Shown here: piece by piece, positions 50,299-60,096 of the stretch
Numbering within the stretch: position 1 is the stretch's first letter
Layout of the letters: the number at the start of each line of letters is the position of its first letter
Source: A07HB70 sp964512675
Lineage (GTDB): Archaea > Halobacteriota > Halobacteria > Halobacteriales > Haloferacaceae
NCBI GenBank assembly: GCA_964512675.1
Contig: CAZEJR010000003.1
Coordinates: forward strand, 1-64,000
DNA: 64,000 bases
Direction of reading: 5' to 3'
Position numbers and translations under genes: made by a program
The notes under the pieces: model-generated
Seen by the model: only the letters and a program-made list of their open reading frames with translations
What the model was told of the DNA's origin: nothing
The model's database searches: none

Positions 50299-51687
50299 AT
50301 GGAACGGACCGACGTGGCCGTCGTGGGGGGTGGCCCGGCGGGCGCCGCGGCTGGGCACGCGGCGGCGGCAGCCGGGGGTGACGCCCTCGTCGTCGAGAGG
50401 GGCGTGCCCCGTACCGACCGCGGGGAGCCGGGACCGGACTCCACCGACGCCGCCGGCATCCTCGACTACTGGGTGGACCTCATGGGGATCCACCCGGACG
50501 AGTTTCCCGACGACGTCGTGCTCCACGATCTGGACCGTGCCGAGTTCGTCGGCCCGCACGAGTCGGTGACACTCCACTCGACCGGGATCGACTCGTCGTA
50601 CGACGGGTTCGGCTTCTGTATGCAGCGCGCCCGGTTCGACGACTTCCTCCGGGCGCGCGCCGAACGGACCGGGGCGGGCTACCGCGTCGGCACGTCCGTC
50701 ACCGACGTGCGCCTCGACGACCCGGACGCGCCGAAGCGCCACGCCGTCGAACTCGCAGACGGGAGTGAGGTGGCCACGGACCACGTCGTCCTCGCCGACG
50801 GCCCACAGCGCACCGTGACGAACCGTGTTCTCGACCGGCTCCTGCCGTTCGACCCCGCGGAGCGGCTCGGGACGCGACGGGCGAACCACATCGCCTACCA
50901 GGAACACCGTCGCCTCCCGCCCGCCGTCGCGGAGGACGTACGCGGCGCCATCCGGTTCTGGTGGGGCTTCCTCCCCGGCCACACCGCGTACCCGTGGGTG
51001 TTCCCGAACGACGACGGCGTGGCGCGAGTCGGCCTGACGATGCCGGTGGACCTCGACCTCGCTGCCGTCGAGGGGCGCGAGGCCTACCCGCTCCTCCAGG
51101 ACGACGAGACGGTCCCGTCGGGGAGCGAGTACCTCCGTCGCCTCCTCGAGCACGAGTACGGCGACGAGTACGACGTCGAGACGGACTTCCCGCTCGTGGA
51201 GGACCGCGGCAAGCGCGGCGGGACGGAGACGTACCCGATCTCCTCGACACGGCCGGTCGAGTCGCCGGTCGAGGCCGGCGTCGCCGTCGCCGGCGGCGCG
51301 ATGGGCGCGACGAGCGCGTTCCACGAGGGCGGTGACCACGTCGCGGTTCGCACGGGCGCGATCGCCGGCAGACTCGCCGCCGAGGGACGGCTGACCGACT
51401 ACAACGAGACGTGGCGGGCGGCGATCGGCGAGGAGCTACGCCGGAACGTCGCGCTGGCGGACATGTGCCGGTCGTACGACCCCTCGGACTGGGACCACGT
51501 CTTCCGGACCGGTCGGGAGCTGCTCGCCCGGGCCGGCGGCGGATGGGGGATGTTCGGCCTCCTCAACGCCGCCGGGACGGGGCTCGACGCGCTCCGGCTG
51601 GTCGGCGGCTACAAGCGCCGGAAGTTCGGCCTGCGCGACGGGGAGTACTGCCAGATCCGCGAGGGCGACTACCGCTCCTCGACGTAG
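50299..51687 (+). CDS. Geranylgeranyl-reductase-type FAD oxidoreductase
   Basis: 462 residues from ATG at 50299. FAD site DVAVVGGGPAGAAAGHAAAA, then CMQRARFDDFLRARAE, HVVLADGPQRTVTNR, WWGFLPGHTAYPWVFPND and GVAVAGGAMGATSAFHEGG (GD-box region with substrate lid). The Trp-Gly-x-Pro layout fits the GGR family that saturates isoprenoid chains of archaeal lipids or quinones. Which of these substrates it uses is not determinable. A TATCATTC promoter lies at about 50263-50270. Confidence 0.7.
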   Translation: MERTDVAVVGGGPAGAAAGHAAAAAGGDALVVERGVPRTDRGEPGPDSTDAAGILDYWVDLMGIHPDEFPDDVVLHDLDRAEFVGPHESVTLHSTGIDSSYDGFGFCMQRARFDDFLRARAERTGAGYRVGTSVTDVRLDDPDAPKRHAVELADGSEVATDHVVLADGPQRTVTNRVLDRLLPFDPAERLGTRRANHIAYQEHRRLPPAVAEDVRGAIRFWWGFLPGHTAYPWVFPNDDGVARVGLTMPVDLDLAAVEGREAYPLLQDDETVPSGSEYLRRLLEHEYGDEYDVETDFPLVEDRGKRGGTETYPISSTRPVESPVEAGVAVAGGAMGATSAFHEGGDHVAVRTGAIAGRLAAEGRLTDYNETWRAAIGEELRRNVALADMCRSYDPSDWDHVFRTGRELLARAGGGWGMFGLLNAAGTGLDALRLVGGYKRRKFGLRDGEYCQIREGDYRSST

Positions 51688-51848
51688 GACACGAGACGGG
51701 GCGATGCGCGCCGGCGAGGCAAAGCCACAAGTCGCGGCGCCGCCTACCCCGAGCGCGCGCCTTCAGTCCCCGCCCGAGCCTGCCCGTACGGGTGCGATGA
51801 CGGAGCGGCGAACCCGGGCGCGCGACACCGGCGCGAGAGCGCCCGCCC

Positions 51849-51915
51849 GGTTGCCCGTAGCGCAACCCGATTCGTGGCCCGTAGCGCCACGCGCCCGGTT
51901 GCCCGTAGCGCAACC
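51849..51915. repeat. Three tandem hairpins, 24-nt period, compensatory stem changes
   Basis: Units start at 51849, 51873 and 51897. Units 1 and 3 read GGTTGC-CCGTAGC-GCAACC; unit 2 reads CGTGGC-CCGTAGC-GCCACG. The 7-nt loop CCGTAGC is invariant while both stem strands change together, so all three keep 6-bp stems. Situated in a 500-nt gene-free region between the flavoprotein gene and hisD. No other gene is seen in 51688-52187; the frames crossing the array encode 8-residue repeats of low complexity that I do not consider protein-coding. Confidence 0.75.
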
Positions 51916-52187
51916 CGCCCGGCACGAGGGTTTCCCGGCCGACGCGGCACGCCGCCGGAGATGAGGCCGGTCGTTAGTGTTCCGGGCGACATTTCGGCGC
52001 GCCCGGAGTCCGGTCAGCGGTTGCCACCGGGGGAGGTCTCCGCCGCGACACGGGCCGACCTGACGACCCGTGCTCGCGGGTGACGAACACGGTACGAACG
52101 TGACGACCGGTCGACCGGCGAGACGGAACGACAGACCGACTCGCACGCCGTCGCAACGACCTTTACCGCCCCGAGCGAAACGGCCAT

Positions 52188-53534
52188 ATGAGCGACCGAG
52201 TCGAGGTCGACGTCGAGGCACGGGCCGTCGCGGACCTCTCGCCCGCCGAACGTCGCGGGTTCTTCGAGCGCTCGGCGGGCGTCGACGCCGTGCGCGAGGA
52301 CGTCGTCCCGATCGTCTCGCGGGTGCGCGAGGAGGGCGACGCCGCGCTCCGGGCGTTCGCGGAGGAGTTCGACGGCGTGACCGTCGGGAATCTCGACGTC
52401 ACCGACGAGGCGGCGCGGGCGGCGGACGAGGTCGACGACGAGACGCTCGCGGCGATCCGCGAGGCCGTCGACAACGTCCGCGAGTTCCACGAGCGGGGGG
52501 CCCCGGCGGACTGGCGCGAGACGGTCGACGGACGCGAACTCGGGCGGCGGTTCCGGCCGCTCGACCGGGCCGGCGTCTACGTGCCCGGCGGCGCGGCGGC
52601 GTACCCGTCGAGCGCGGTTATGGGCGTCGTGCCGGCGAAGGTCGCCGGCGTCGACCACGTCGCGGTTGCGACGCCGCCGGGCGACCCCGTGCCGCCGGCG
52701 ACGCTCGCGGCGGCACACGAGGCCGGCGCGGACCGGGTGTACCGGGTGGGTGGCGCACAGGCGGTTGCCGCGCTCGCGTACGGCACCGAGACGGTCCACG
52801 CGGTGCGGAAGGTGGTCGGCCCGGGAAACGCCTACGTGACGGCGGCGAAGGCCGAGGTGCGCGGCGACGTCGAGATCGACTTCCTCGCCGGTCCGAGCGA
52901 GGTGCTGGTGGTCTGTGACGACGCCGCCGACCCGGAGTTCGTGGCCGCGGACCTGGTCGCACAGGCCGAACACGACCCGAACGCCGCCGTCGTCGCCGTG
53001 AGCGACGACGAGGCGACGGCGCGAGCGGTTGCCGCGGCGGTCGAGGAGCAGGTCCCCGACCGGGCGCGCGCAGAGACGGTCGCGGCGGCGCTCGGAAACG
53101 ACGCGAGCGGCGTGCTGTACGCTCGGTCGCGGGCGGAGGCGGCGCTGTTCGCGGAGGAGTACGCCGCCGAACACCTCTCGATACAGGCCGACGACGACGA
53201 GGCGCTGGCGGAGCGCATCACGAACGCGGGGAGCCTGTTCCTCGGGCCGTACACGCCCGTCGCGGCGGGCGACTACGCGTCGGGCACGAACCACGTCCTG
53301 CCGACGGGCGGCGGTCCACGGGTCCACGGCGGACTGTCGGTCGACACGTTCCTGCGGTCCAGTACGGTCCAGCGGCTGGACAGGGCGGCGCTGGAGGACC
53401 TCGCGCCGACGGTCACCCGTCTCGCCGAGACGGAGGGCCTGGAGGCCCACGCCGAGAGCGTCCGGCAGCGAGTCGGGACGGCTGACGAGAGCGGGGGCGA
53501 CGGGACGGACGAGGGCGCCGGGCGTCAGGATTAA
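52188..53534 (+). CDS. hisD: Histidinol dehydrogenase
   Basis: 448 residues from ATG; CTTTACC at 52161-52167 gives a leaderless start. Seen: DRAGVYVPGGAAAYPSSAVM, VGGAQAVAALAYGTETV, VVGPGNAYVTAAKAEV, DFLAGPSEVLVV and EEYAAEHLSI, with His/Glu of the Zn-dependent active site, and NHVLPTGGGPRVHGGLS. Oxidises histidinol to histidine. Highly acidic C-terminal tail. Confidence 0.96.
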   Translation: MSDRVEVDVEARAVADLSPAERRGFFERSAGVDAVREDVVPIVSRVREEGDAALRAFAEEFDGVTVGNLDVTDEAARAADEVDDETLAAIREAVDNVREFHERGAPADWRETVDGRELGRRFRPLDRAGVYVPGGAAAYPSSAVMGVVPAKVAGVDHVAVATPPGDPVPPATLAAAHEAGADRVYRVGGAQAVAALAYGTETVHAVRKVVGPGNAYVTAAKAEVRGDVEIDFLAGPSEVLVVCDDAADPEFVAADLVAQAEHDPNAAVVAVSDDEATARAVAAAVEEQVPDRARAETVAAALGNDASGVLYARSRAEAALFAEEYAAEHLSIQADDDEALAERITNAGSLFLGPYTPVAAGDYASGTNHVLPTGGGPRVHGGLSVDTFLRSSTVQRLDRAALEDLAPTVTRLAETEGLEAHAESVRQRVGTADESGGDGTDEGAGRQD

Positions 53535-53559
53535 CACTGCCGGTGCGGTACGTGCACGC

Positions 53560-53934
53560 ATGAGTACTGACGCCGTCGAGACCGAAGCCGAGGCCGACTC
53601 CCCAGTGGCCGTCAGCGAGACGGCAGCAGAGCAGGCACTCGACCTCCTGACCGGCGAGGGGCTGGACACCGACGTCGCCGGGCTCCGACTGTTCGTCCAG
53701 CAGGGCGGCTGCGCCGGGCTGTCGTACGGCCTGCGGTTCGACGAGGGGCCAGAGCCGGACGACACGGTCGTCGACGCCAACGGCCTCCGGGTGTTCGTCG
53801 ACCCGGCCAGCCTCGACTACGTCGCGGGCGCAGAGCTCGACTACGAGACCGGGCTCCAGGCCGCGGGCTTCCACGTCGAGAACCCGAACGTCGTCTCCGA
53901 GTGTGGCTGTGGCGAGTCGTTCCGCACCTCCTGA
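53560..53934 (+). CDS. A-type Fe-S cluster carrier (HesB/IscA/ErpA-like)
   Basis: 124 residues from ATG at 53560; GATTAAC at 53528-53534 is the TATA element. Cluster-binding Cys in VQQGGCAGLSYGL and ECGCGES; AVSETAAEQALDLLTGEG and NPNVVSECGCG are typical. Delivers or stores Fe-S clusters for target proteins. Confidence 0.93.
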   Translation: MSTDAVETEAEADSPVAVSETAAEQALDLLTGEGLDTDVAGLRLFVQQGGCAGLSYGLRFDEGPEPDDTVVDANGLRVFVDPASLDYVAGAELDYETGLQAAGFHVENPNVVSECGCGESFRTS

Positions 53935-54266
53935 GCGCGTCACCGAAACGGTCGACACACGAGGCGCGTACCACGGCGCGACGTCTGACACGGTCGGTCC
54001 GCCGGTCCCGGTCCCGGTCCCGGGGGCGGCGGCGCCGGTTCGACGCCTCGGCGACAGTCACCGACGAGGACCAGGGGTTCCCGGCCCGCCCGACCCGGAC
54101 CGAGCACCGTCGCCGACGGCAGACGGACCGCGGACTCGCGCCGTTACGCCACAGACAGACGTGCCGCCGAGGCCGCGAGCACCGCGCCGTCGCATCCGAC
54201 CGCGACTCCGAACGGACCGTGGTCGGCCTCTGTGGCGACGGCCACGGAGTCGTCCGCGCGCCGTGA
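53935..54266. other. Gene-free stretch
   Basis: About 330 nt between convergent erpA-like and leuS genes. I find no credible frame; it contains a CCGGTCCCGGTCCCGG tandem run near 54008. Probably the shared 3' region. Confidence 0.4.
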
Positions 54267-57119
54267 TCAGTCGAGAATGATCGCGGGCTGGCCGGGCTCG
54301 GCCCGGCTGGCGCGCTCGTGGTCCGTCGTCGACTCGTCGACTATCTCTACTGTCGCGTCGAACGACCGTTCGACGACCCCGCGACGGGCGGCGAGAGCCG
54401 TGCGCTCCTCGTCGCGGCTCATCACCTCGTCGGGCAGGTCCTGCGGGCTGTCCATGTACGTCTGGAGGTACGACTGGATCGCCTCGCCGTGTTCCTCGCG
54501 TCCGTCGGTGAGCCGCCCCATCGCCGCGCCGAACGACGTCCGTGCCTCGACGGCCTCGCGCAGGTCGGCGAACAGGTCACGCTTCCAGTCGGCGGCCAGC
54601 ACCAGCGTCACGGTGTCGAACTCGTCGACCAGGTCCGCGACCGCCCGCACGTCGTCGACGGCCTCCTCGACGAACTCGAACTGACGTTCTGCGGCGGGGT
54701 CGACCAGCGAGTCGTCGACAGCCGGCCACGACGCCGTCGAGACGTACCCCTCGCCGCCCGTCTCGGCCCACAGCTCCTCGCACAGGTGAGGGACGAACGG
54801 CACCATCAGACGTAGCTGTGTCCCGAGGAGGCGGTCGAGGACGTCGGTGCTCGGCTCCTCGACGTCGTCGAGGTAGGTGTTGAACAGGTTGTTGAGCTCG
54901 AAGAAGCCGCCGAGGACGGCCTTCCGGGTCTGGAAGTCGTCGAGCGCCGCGGTCGTCTCGCGCACGACCGCCTGGAGCCGAGAGAGGACGTACCGGTCGG
55001 CGAGGCCGTGGTCGCGCTCGACACCCGCGCCGTGCCACTCGCGCACCCGGTCGCGGAACCGCCGGAGCTGTGTCACGCGCTCCTCGACCTCGTCGGGGCG
55101 CCAGTCGAAGTCCTGCCAGGGCTCGTTCGACGCGAACAGGTGCATCCGGATGATGTCCGCCGAGTGGCGGTCGATCGCCTCCTCGGCGACCACCACGTGG
55201 CCCTTCGAGGACGACATCTTCGTGCCCTCCAGCAGCCCCATCCCCCACGTCGCGACCCCCTGCGGCCAGTTGGGCTCGTCGAACAGGGCCGTGTGGTGAA
55301 ACAGCATGAACGTGAGGTGGTTCCGGATCAGCTCGTAGGCGCTCGTCCGCCAGTCCAGCGGGTACCAGTACGAGAAGCTCTCGCGGGCCGCACGGACCGT
55401 CTCGGCGTCGATACCCGTCGCCGCCGCGACCGCCTCGGCGCTTCCCTCGCCGCCGAAGACGTGGTCGAAGAAGGCCGGGTCGAGCGCCGACGGGTCGACG
55501 TCCTCGAGCAGGTGACTGATCGTGTAAAACGCCATGTACACCGTCGAGTCCGACAGCGGCTCGACGATGAACTCGTCGTCGAACGGGAGACGCGTCCCGA
55601 GGCCGTAGTTGCGAATACACGGCCACTGTTCCAGCCAGTCGACGGTGTCGTGAAACTCCGACCGCTTCTGGTCCGGGATGAGATTCATCTCGTCGACGTG
55701 ACGCCGGACCTGGTCCTTCCAGTCCTCGTCGGCGTAGTCGATGAACCACGACTCCTGGAGCGAGACGATCACCGTCCCCCCGGACCGGGAGACGACCGGT
55801 TCGGTGAAGTCGTAGAGCCGGTCGAACAGGTCCTCGTCGCGGAACGCCGCGACGAGCGCCGGCTTCGCGTCCTCGACGGACTGCCCGGCGAACCGTCCAC
55901 AGGTCTCGCGCAGGACGCCGTCGTTGAACTCCGTCGTGTACACCTCGTCGGTCGCCGTCTCGAGCGCCGTCTCGTCGTCCTGTGACGTCACGCCGTGGCG
56001 CTCGCAGGCCGCCTTCGCCGGCAGACCGTCGTACTCGCCGCTGTCGATTATCCGGACGGGATCGATCTGCTCGACGACGGAGCGGTCGACGTCGTGGCCC
56101 GCGAGAGCGTCGGGGTCACGCTTCAGATCCTGAAGACTGATCCAGTCGTACGGCGCGTGGCCGGGAACGGACATCACGAGGCCGGTTCCCTCGTCGGGGT
56201 CGAGGAACGCCGCCGGCAGGACGGGCACCTCGTCGTCGGTGACGGGGTTCGTCGCCGTCTCGCCGACCAGGTCGGCCCCCTCGACGGTCGACAGCACCTC
56301 CGTCTCGTGGTCTTGGTGACCGAACTTCGTCGTTGCCTCCGCAGAGAGCAGCCACTCCTCGCCGTCGACGCGAACGAGTTCGTAGGTGACGTCGGGGTTG
56401 ACCAGGAGGTGGGTGACGCCGTACACCGTCTCGGGACGGAGCGTCGCGGTGGGGAAGACGCGGTCGTCGAGCGCGAACTCGACGACGGTGTACTCGATGC
56501 GCTCTGCGTCCTCGCCCTCCAGCAGGTCGTGGGTCGTGACCGGGTTCTCGTCCGTGAGGCAGTACTTCGTCGGGTGGAGGCCCTTCTCGACGTTTCCCTG
56601 GTCGCGCAGGCGCTCGTACTGCCACTCGACGAACCGGCTGTACGCCTCGTCGTTCGTGGTGAACTCCCGGCGCCAGTCGACGGAGAAGCCGAGGCGCTTG
56701 AAGCTCGGCTTGTAGGAGTTGTCGACGAAGTACCGCGCGTAGTCCATCGGCTCCTCGAACCCCTCCAGCACCTCTGTCGGGACGTTGTACGTCTCACGGA
56801 GCGTCGATATCTGCTCCTCGTCGCCCTCCTGGACGCGGTTGAGCGCGCCGATGATCGGTGTCCCGGTGACGTGCCACGCCATCGGAAACAGGACGTTCTT
56901 GCCCTGCATCCGCTGGTAGCGCGCGAACACGTCCGGGAGCATGTACGTCCGGACGTGCCCGAGATGCATCCCGCCGCTCGGGTACGGGTACGCGACGGTG
57001 ACGTAGAACTTCTCGTCGGCAGAGGGCTCCGGTTCGAACAGGCCTTCGCGCTCCCACTCGGCCTGCCACTTCCGCTCGACCGTGGTCAGGTCGTCGCGGA
57101 AGTCCTCGTCGTCGGTCAT
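54267..57119 (-). CDS. leuS: Leucyl-tRNA synthetase
   Basis: 950 residues from ATG at 57119. HIGH-type motif YPYPSGGMHLGHVRTYMLP, KMSKS motif as LLEGTKMSSSKGHVVV, large CP1 editing domain between them, anticodon-binding domain with VPHLCEELWAE. Charges tRNA-Leu with editing. Alone on its strand. Confidence 0.97.
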   Translation of the reverse strand: MTDDEDFRDDLTTVERKWQAEWEREGLFEPEPSADEKFYVTVAYPYPSGGMHLGHVRTYMLPDVFARYQRMQGKNVLFPMAWHVTGTPIIGALNRVQEGDEEQISTLRETYNVPTEVLEGFEEPMDYARYFVDNSYKPSFKRLGFSVDWRREFTTNDEAYSRFVEWQYERLRDQGNVEKGLHPTKYCLTDENPVTTHDLLEGEDAERIEYTVVEFALDDRVFPTATLRPETVYGVTHLLVNPDVTYELVRVDGEEWLLSAEATTKFGHQDHETEVLSTVEGADLVGETATNPVTDDEVPVLPAAFLDPDEGTGLVMSVPGHAPYDWISLQDLKRDPDALAGHDVDRSVVEQIDPVRIIDSGEYDGLPAKAACERHGVTSQDDETALETATDEVYTTEFNDGVLRETCGRFAGQSVEDAKPALVAAFRDEDLFDRLYDFTEPVVSRSGGTVIVSLQESWFIDYADEDWKDQVRRHVDEMNLIPDQKRSEFHDTVDWLEQWPCIRNYGLGTRLPFDDEFIVEPLSDSTVYMAFYTISHLLEDVDPSALDPAFFDHVFGGEGSAEAVAAATGIDAETVRAARESFSYWYPLDWRTSAYELIRNHLTFMLFHHTALFDEPNWPQGVATWGMGLLEGTKMSSSKGHVVVAEEAIDRHSADIIRMHLFASNEPWQDFDWRPDEVEERVTQLRRFRDRVREWHGAGVERDHGLADRYVLSRLQAVVRETTAALDDFQTRKAVLGGFFELNNLFNTYLDDVEEPSTDVLDRLLGTQLRLMVPFVPHLCEELWAETGGEGYVSTASWPAVDDSLVDPAAERQFEFVEEAVDDVRAVADLVDEFDTVTLVLAADWKRDLFADLREAVEARTSFGAAMGRLTDGREEHGEAIQSYLQTYMDSPQDLPDEVMSRDEERTALAARRGVVERSFDATVEIVDESTTDHERASRAEPGQPAIILD

Positions 57120-57220
57120 ACCTGTCGAACCGGAGCGCGTCACATATGCTTTGCCACACGCCCGAAGCCCGGGGCGGACCCGACGGACGACTTATTCGTG
57201 TTAGACCCGTACTGTCGTCA

Positions 57221-57910
57221 GTGGCTTTTGCCAACGCGACAGTTACCTCTGTCACCGAGATCAGCCCGGACTGCAAACAGTACGTTCTGGAGCTGAACGA
57301 GGGGACGTTCACCGGTGAGGCAGGACAGCACACCGCGCTGCGGACCGAACGGGGCGTGAAGCCGTACAGCGTTCTCGCGGTCGACGAGGCGAGAGTCGGC
57401 CTCATGCTCCGCGCGTACGGAACTGATGGCGTGGCCGACTATATGGACGAGCGGTCGGTCGGAGACGTCGTCCAGGTGAAACCGACGCTGACCGGAAACC
57501 TCGGGCTCCAGCGGACGGACCGACCGGCAGTGTTCGTCGGAACCGGTACCGGTATCACGCCGCTCGTCGGCCTGCTACAGGCATACGTCGCGGACGGCGG
57601 CCCGCGGGCGGTGTTTATGTTCGGCGAGAAGACACAGGAGCAGCTGCTCTACAAGCCACTGCTGGAGCAGTACGCGCTCACGGGCCCGGTCGAGACGCGG
57701 TTCTCGGTCTCGCGTGAGGACTGGCACGGTCACACCGGGTACGTCCAGGAACAGCTCGCCGACGTGGTCGACAGCGTCGGAGACGACGCGGACTACTACC
57801 TGTGCGGAGTGCCGCCAGCGGTCGTGGGCGCGAAAGACCGGCTAGACGAGCTTGGCGTGTCGTCCGATCGCGTCCACACGGAGGGCTGGGAAGACGCACA
57901 GGTCGCCTGA
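57221..57910 (+). CDS. FAD/NAD(P)-binding oxidoreductase (FNR-like)
   Basis: 229 residues from GTG; CTTATTCG at 57191-57198 is 23-30 nt before (leaderless). FAD site KPYSVLAVDEAR (R-x-Y-S-like), NAD(P) site VFVGTGTGITPLVGLLQA, and YYLCGVPPAVVGAKDRL near the C-terminus. Electron transfer between flavin and nicotinamide; partner unknown. Confidence 0.85.
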   Translation: MAFANATVTSVTEISPDCKQYVLELNEGTFTGEAGQHTALRTERGVKPYSVLAVDEARVGLMLRAYGTDGVADYMDERSVGDVVQVKPTLTGNLGLQRTDRPAVFVGTGTGITPLVGLLQAYVADGGPRAVFMFGEKTQEQLLYKPLLEQYALTGPVETRFSVSREDWHGHTGYVQEQLADVVDSVGDDADYYLCGVPPAVVGAKDRLDELGVSSDRVHTEGWEDAQVA

Positions 57911-58071
57911 CTCCCCGTTCCACGCCGGGGCTCTCGTCCCGGTCGTGTCGGGCGTAGATTTATCTGTGCGTCGACAGTTCAGTCGACCTGTGACACGAGT
58001 TCACACCACGCGACGGGTCGAACGGAGCCGGACGGACGGGGAGACAGCCGGGCGACGACCGTACTGATACG

Positions 58072-58281
58072 ATGGTCTACAAGAAAGTCACGCTGATCGG
58101 TCGGAGTACGGAGAGCTTCGACGCCGCGACTGACGACGCCGTCGACCGTGCACAGGCGACCCTGGAGAACGTCCACTGGGTCGAGGTGGACGAACTCGGC
58201 GTCGAGGTCGAGACCGCCGCGGACCGCGAGTACCAGGCCGAGGTGACAGTCGCGTTCGAGCTGGTCGACGACGGAGGCTGA
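58072..58281 (+). CDS. Dodecin (flavin-binding)
   Basis: 69 residues, complete. MVYKKVTLIGRSTESFDAAT, then DRAQATLENVHWVEVDELG with the Trp that stacks on flavin, and a final beta strand YQAEVTVAFELVDD. Known: Halobacterium dodecin forms a 12-mer storing riboflavin/lumichrome. Stand-alone gene with TTTATCTG promoter about 110 nt upstream or nearer elements unclear. Confidence 0.95.
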   Translation: MVYKKVTLIGRSTESFDAATDDAVDRAQATLENVHWVEVDELGVEVETAADREYQAEVTVAFELVDDGG

Positions 58282-58330
58282 CGGAGAAGCCGGGGACTCA
58301 TATCCGCGCGCCGCCTCTATCGGCTGACCG

Positions 58331-59683
58331 ATGGCCCGGCTCCTGCACCACGCGGACCTCGAGCGCGTCTACGACGACCCCGAGCGAGTCGGCGGGCTGG
58401 TCGGCCGACTCCGGGGGCTCGACGGCGCGGACGCGCTCGTCTGCGGGACCGGCGACGACCTCGGGCCGGGTGTGCTCGCGCTCGTCGAGCGCGGCGGGCA
58501 GGCGCTCGACCTGTTCGACGCCGCCGGTACGGCGTTCGAGACGTTCGGCAACCACGACTTCGACTTCGGGCTGGACCGGACACGCGACCTCGTCGCCGCC
58601 TCCCGCCCGACGTGGCTGAGCGCGAACGTTCGGCTGGACGGCGAGCGGTTCGGCGCGGCGGCGGGCGTCGAGCCGTGGGCACTCCGCGACGTCGACGGGA
58701 CACGGGTCGGCGTTCTCGGCCTCACCGATCCCGAGACCGCGAGCAGCAACCCGGCTGCCGCGCCGCTCTCGTTCGAGGACCCGGTCACAGCGACGCAACG
58801 CGCCACCGAGGCTCTCGACGACAGGGGCGCGGAGTTCGTCGTCGTCCTCTCGCACCTCGGTGCCGGCGACGACGCCCTCGCGCGGGCGACGGACGTCGAC
58901 GCGGTACTCGGCGGTCACGTCCACAGCCGACGTGCCGAGCGGGTGGCGGGGACGCTTCTGACGCGTCCGGGTTCGGGCGGCAGGTGTGTGGCGGAGGTCG
59001 ACCTCGACGCGGGGACCGCGCGACTCCACGACGTCGACGGCGCGAGCGCCCCCGACGCTGCCGCACAGTTCCGCGGTCGGGCGCGCGACGCGGGTCTCGA
59101 CGAGGTGGTCGCGCACGTCGACGAGATGCCACGCGACGACGCGACGACGTTCGGCGGCGAGTGCCGGGTCGGCAACTTCGTCGCCGGGGCGTTCCGGCGC
59201 GTCGCGGGCGCAGACGTCGGGCTGGTGAACTCTGGAGGGCTGCGCGCGGGAGGACCGCTCGCCGACGAGGTGACACGCGCCGACCTCGTCTCTCTGATCC
59301 CGTTCGAGGAGCCGTTGGCCGTCGCACACGTCTCCGGGGCGCGGCTACGCGAGGCGCTCGGGACGGCCCACGGGGTCGGCGAGCCGGACCGGTGGCACGT
59401 CCACCTCGCCGGCGCTCGCGTCGTCTACGACACCGAGGCGGGTGCGGTGCGTGAGCTGTGCGTCGACGGCGACCCGGTCGACGCCGAGACGACGTACGCG
59501 GTCGCGCTCCCGGACTTCCTGCTGCGGACGGAGCGTGAGTTTCCGGGACTCTCGGCGCGCGACCGCGACCGCGACCTCCGGCCCGGGTACGAGGCGCTGG
59601 TCGTCGACGCGCGACGCCGGGGGATCGACCCGGCTGTCGACGGGCGGGTGCGGCTGGTCGGGAGCGGGGTGACCGGGCGGTGA
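58331..59683 (+). CDS. 5'-nucleotidase/UshA-like metallophosphoesterase
   Basis: 450 residues from ATG; TCATATCC at about 58298-58305 (leaderless). Metal motifs LLHHADLE (weak D-x-H), GNHDFDFGLDR, VVLSHLGAGD, VLGGHVHS; C-terminal domain with GNFVAGAFRRVAGADVGLVN, then NSGGLRAGGPL and FPGLSA typical of 5'-nucleotidase C-terminal. The first D-x-H motif reads HHAD, degenerate compared with HTND. No signal peptide, so an intracellular phosphatase on nucleotides is likely. Confidence 0.82.
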   Translation: MARLLHHADLERVYDDPERVGGLVGRLRGLDGADALVCGTGDDLGPGVLALVERGGQALDLFDAAGTAFETFGNHDFDFGLDRTRDLVAASRPTWLSANVRLDGERFGAAAGVEPWALRDVDGTRVGVLGLTDPETASSNPAAAPLSFEDPVTATQRATEALDDRGAEFVVVLSHLGAGDDALARATDVDAVLGGHVHSRRAERVAGTLLTRPGSGGRCVAEVDLDAGTARLHDVDGASAPDAAAQFRGRARDAGLDEVVAHVDEMPRDDATTFGGECRVGNFVAGAFRRVAGADVGLVNSGGLRAGGPLADEVTRADLVSLIPFEEPLAVAHVSGARLREALGTAHGVGEPDRWHVHLAGARVVYDTEAGAVRELCVDGDPVDAETTYAVALPDFLLRTEREFPGLSARDRDRDLRPGYEALVVDARRRGIDPAVDGRVRLVGSGVTGR

Positions 59684-60096
59684 CCGACCAGCAGCCGCTC
59701 GTCGTCGTTCCGGTGCGGTTTCCGCTCTCGGAGCACTCCGAGGCGACGCTGCGACGTGCCGTCACGGTCGCCGAGGAGCGCGGCGCGACCCTGACGGTCC
59801 TCCACGTCTCGCTCTACCAGGAGGGCCAGAACGTCCGGCGCGGCGAGCTGAAAGCCGCCGTAGAGCGGTCGGTCGGTCGGCTCGAGAACGCCCGGTACGT
59901 CGTGCGGCGCGGGTTCCTCGTCGAGGAGGCCATCCTGGAGGAGGTGGCCGACGAGGACGCCGACGTGGTGGTGATCGGGTCGAAGCAGGCCAGCCGCTGG
60001 CGACAGATGCTGAGCCGGGTCTTCGACGGTCCGGACGTCGAGCGACACCTCCGCCGCGAACTCGACTGCGAGGTCGTGACGGTCTCGGTCGGCTAG
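59680..60096 (+). CDS. Universal stress protein (UspA family)
   Basis: 138 residues from GTG overlapping the previous stop. LVVVPVRFPLSEHSEATLRR (N-terminal strand), DADVVVIGSKQASRWRQML and a C-terminal beta strand CEVVTVSV. The nucleotide-binding G-x2-G-x9-G-[ST] motif is not clearly present, so it may be a non-ATP-binding type. Convergent with mscS, 4-nt overlap (CTAG). Confidence 0.85.
   Translation: MTDQQPLVVVPVRFPLSEHSEATLRRAVTVAEERGATLTVLHVSLYQEGQNVRRGELKAAVERSVGRLENARYVVRRGFLVEEAILEEVADEDADVVVIGSKQASRWRQMLSRVFDGPDVERHLRRELDCEVVTVSVG

Noticed and set aside
51704..51964. Protein made of 8-residue repeats across the hairpin array
   Set aside because: Repeats in all frames follow from the 24-nt DNA period; composition is Arg/Pro/Ala-rich, no promoter or homologous motif, and stems covary.
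54000..54035. GGGACC/GGTCCC tandem runs (also near 40715 and 60110)
   Set aside because: Short 6-nt repeats of 3-4 units in GC-rich DNA; the one at 60110 simply encodes a PGPGPGS tail in MscS. No shared context.
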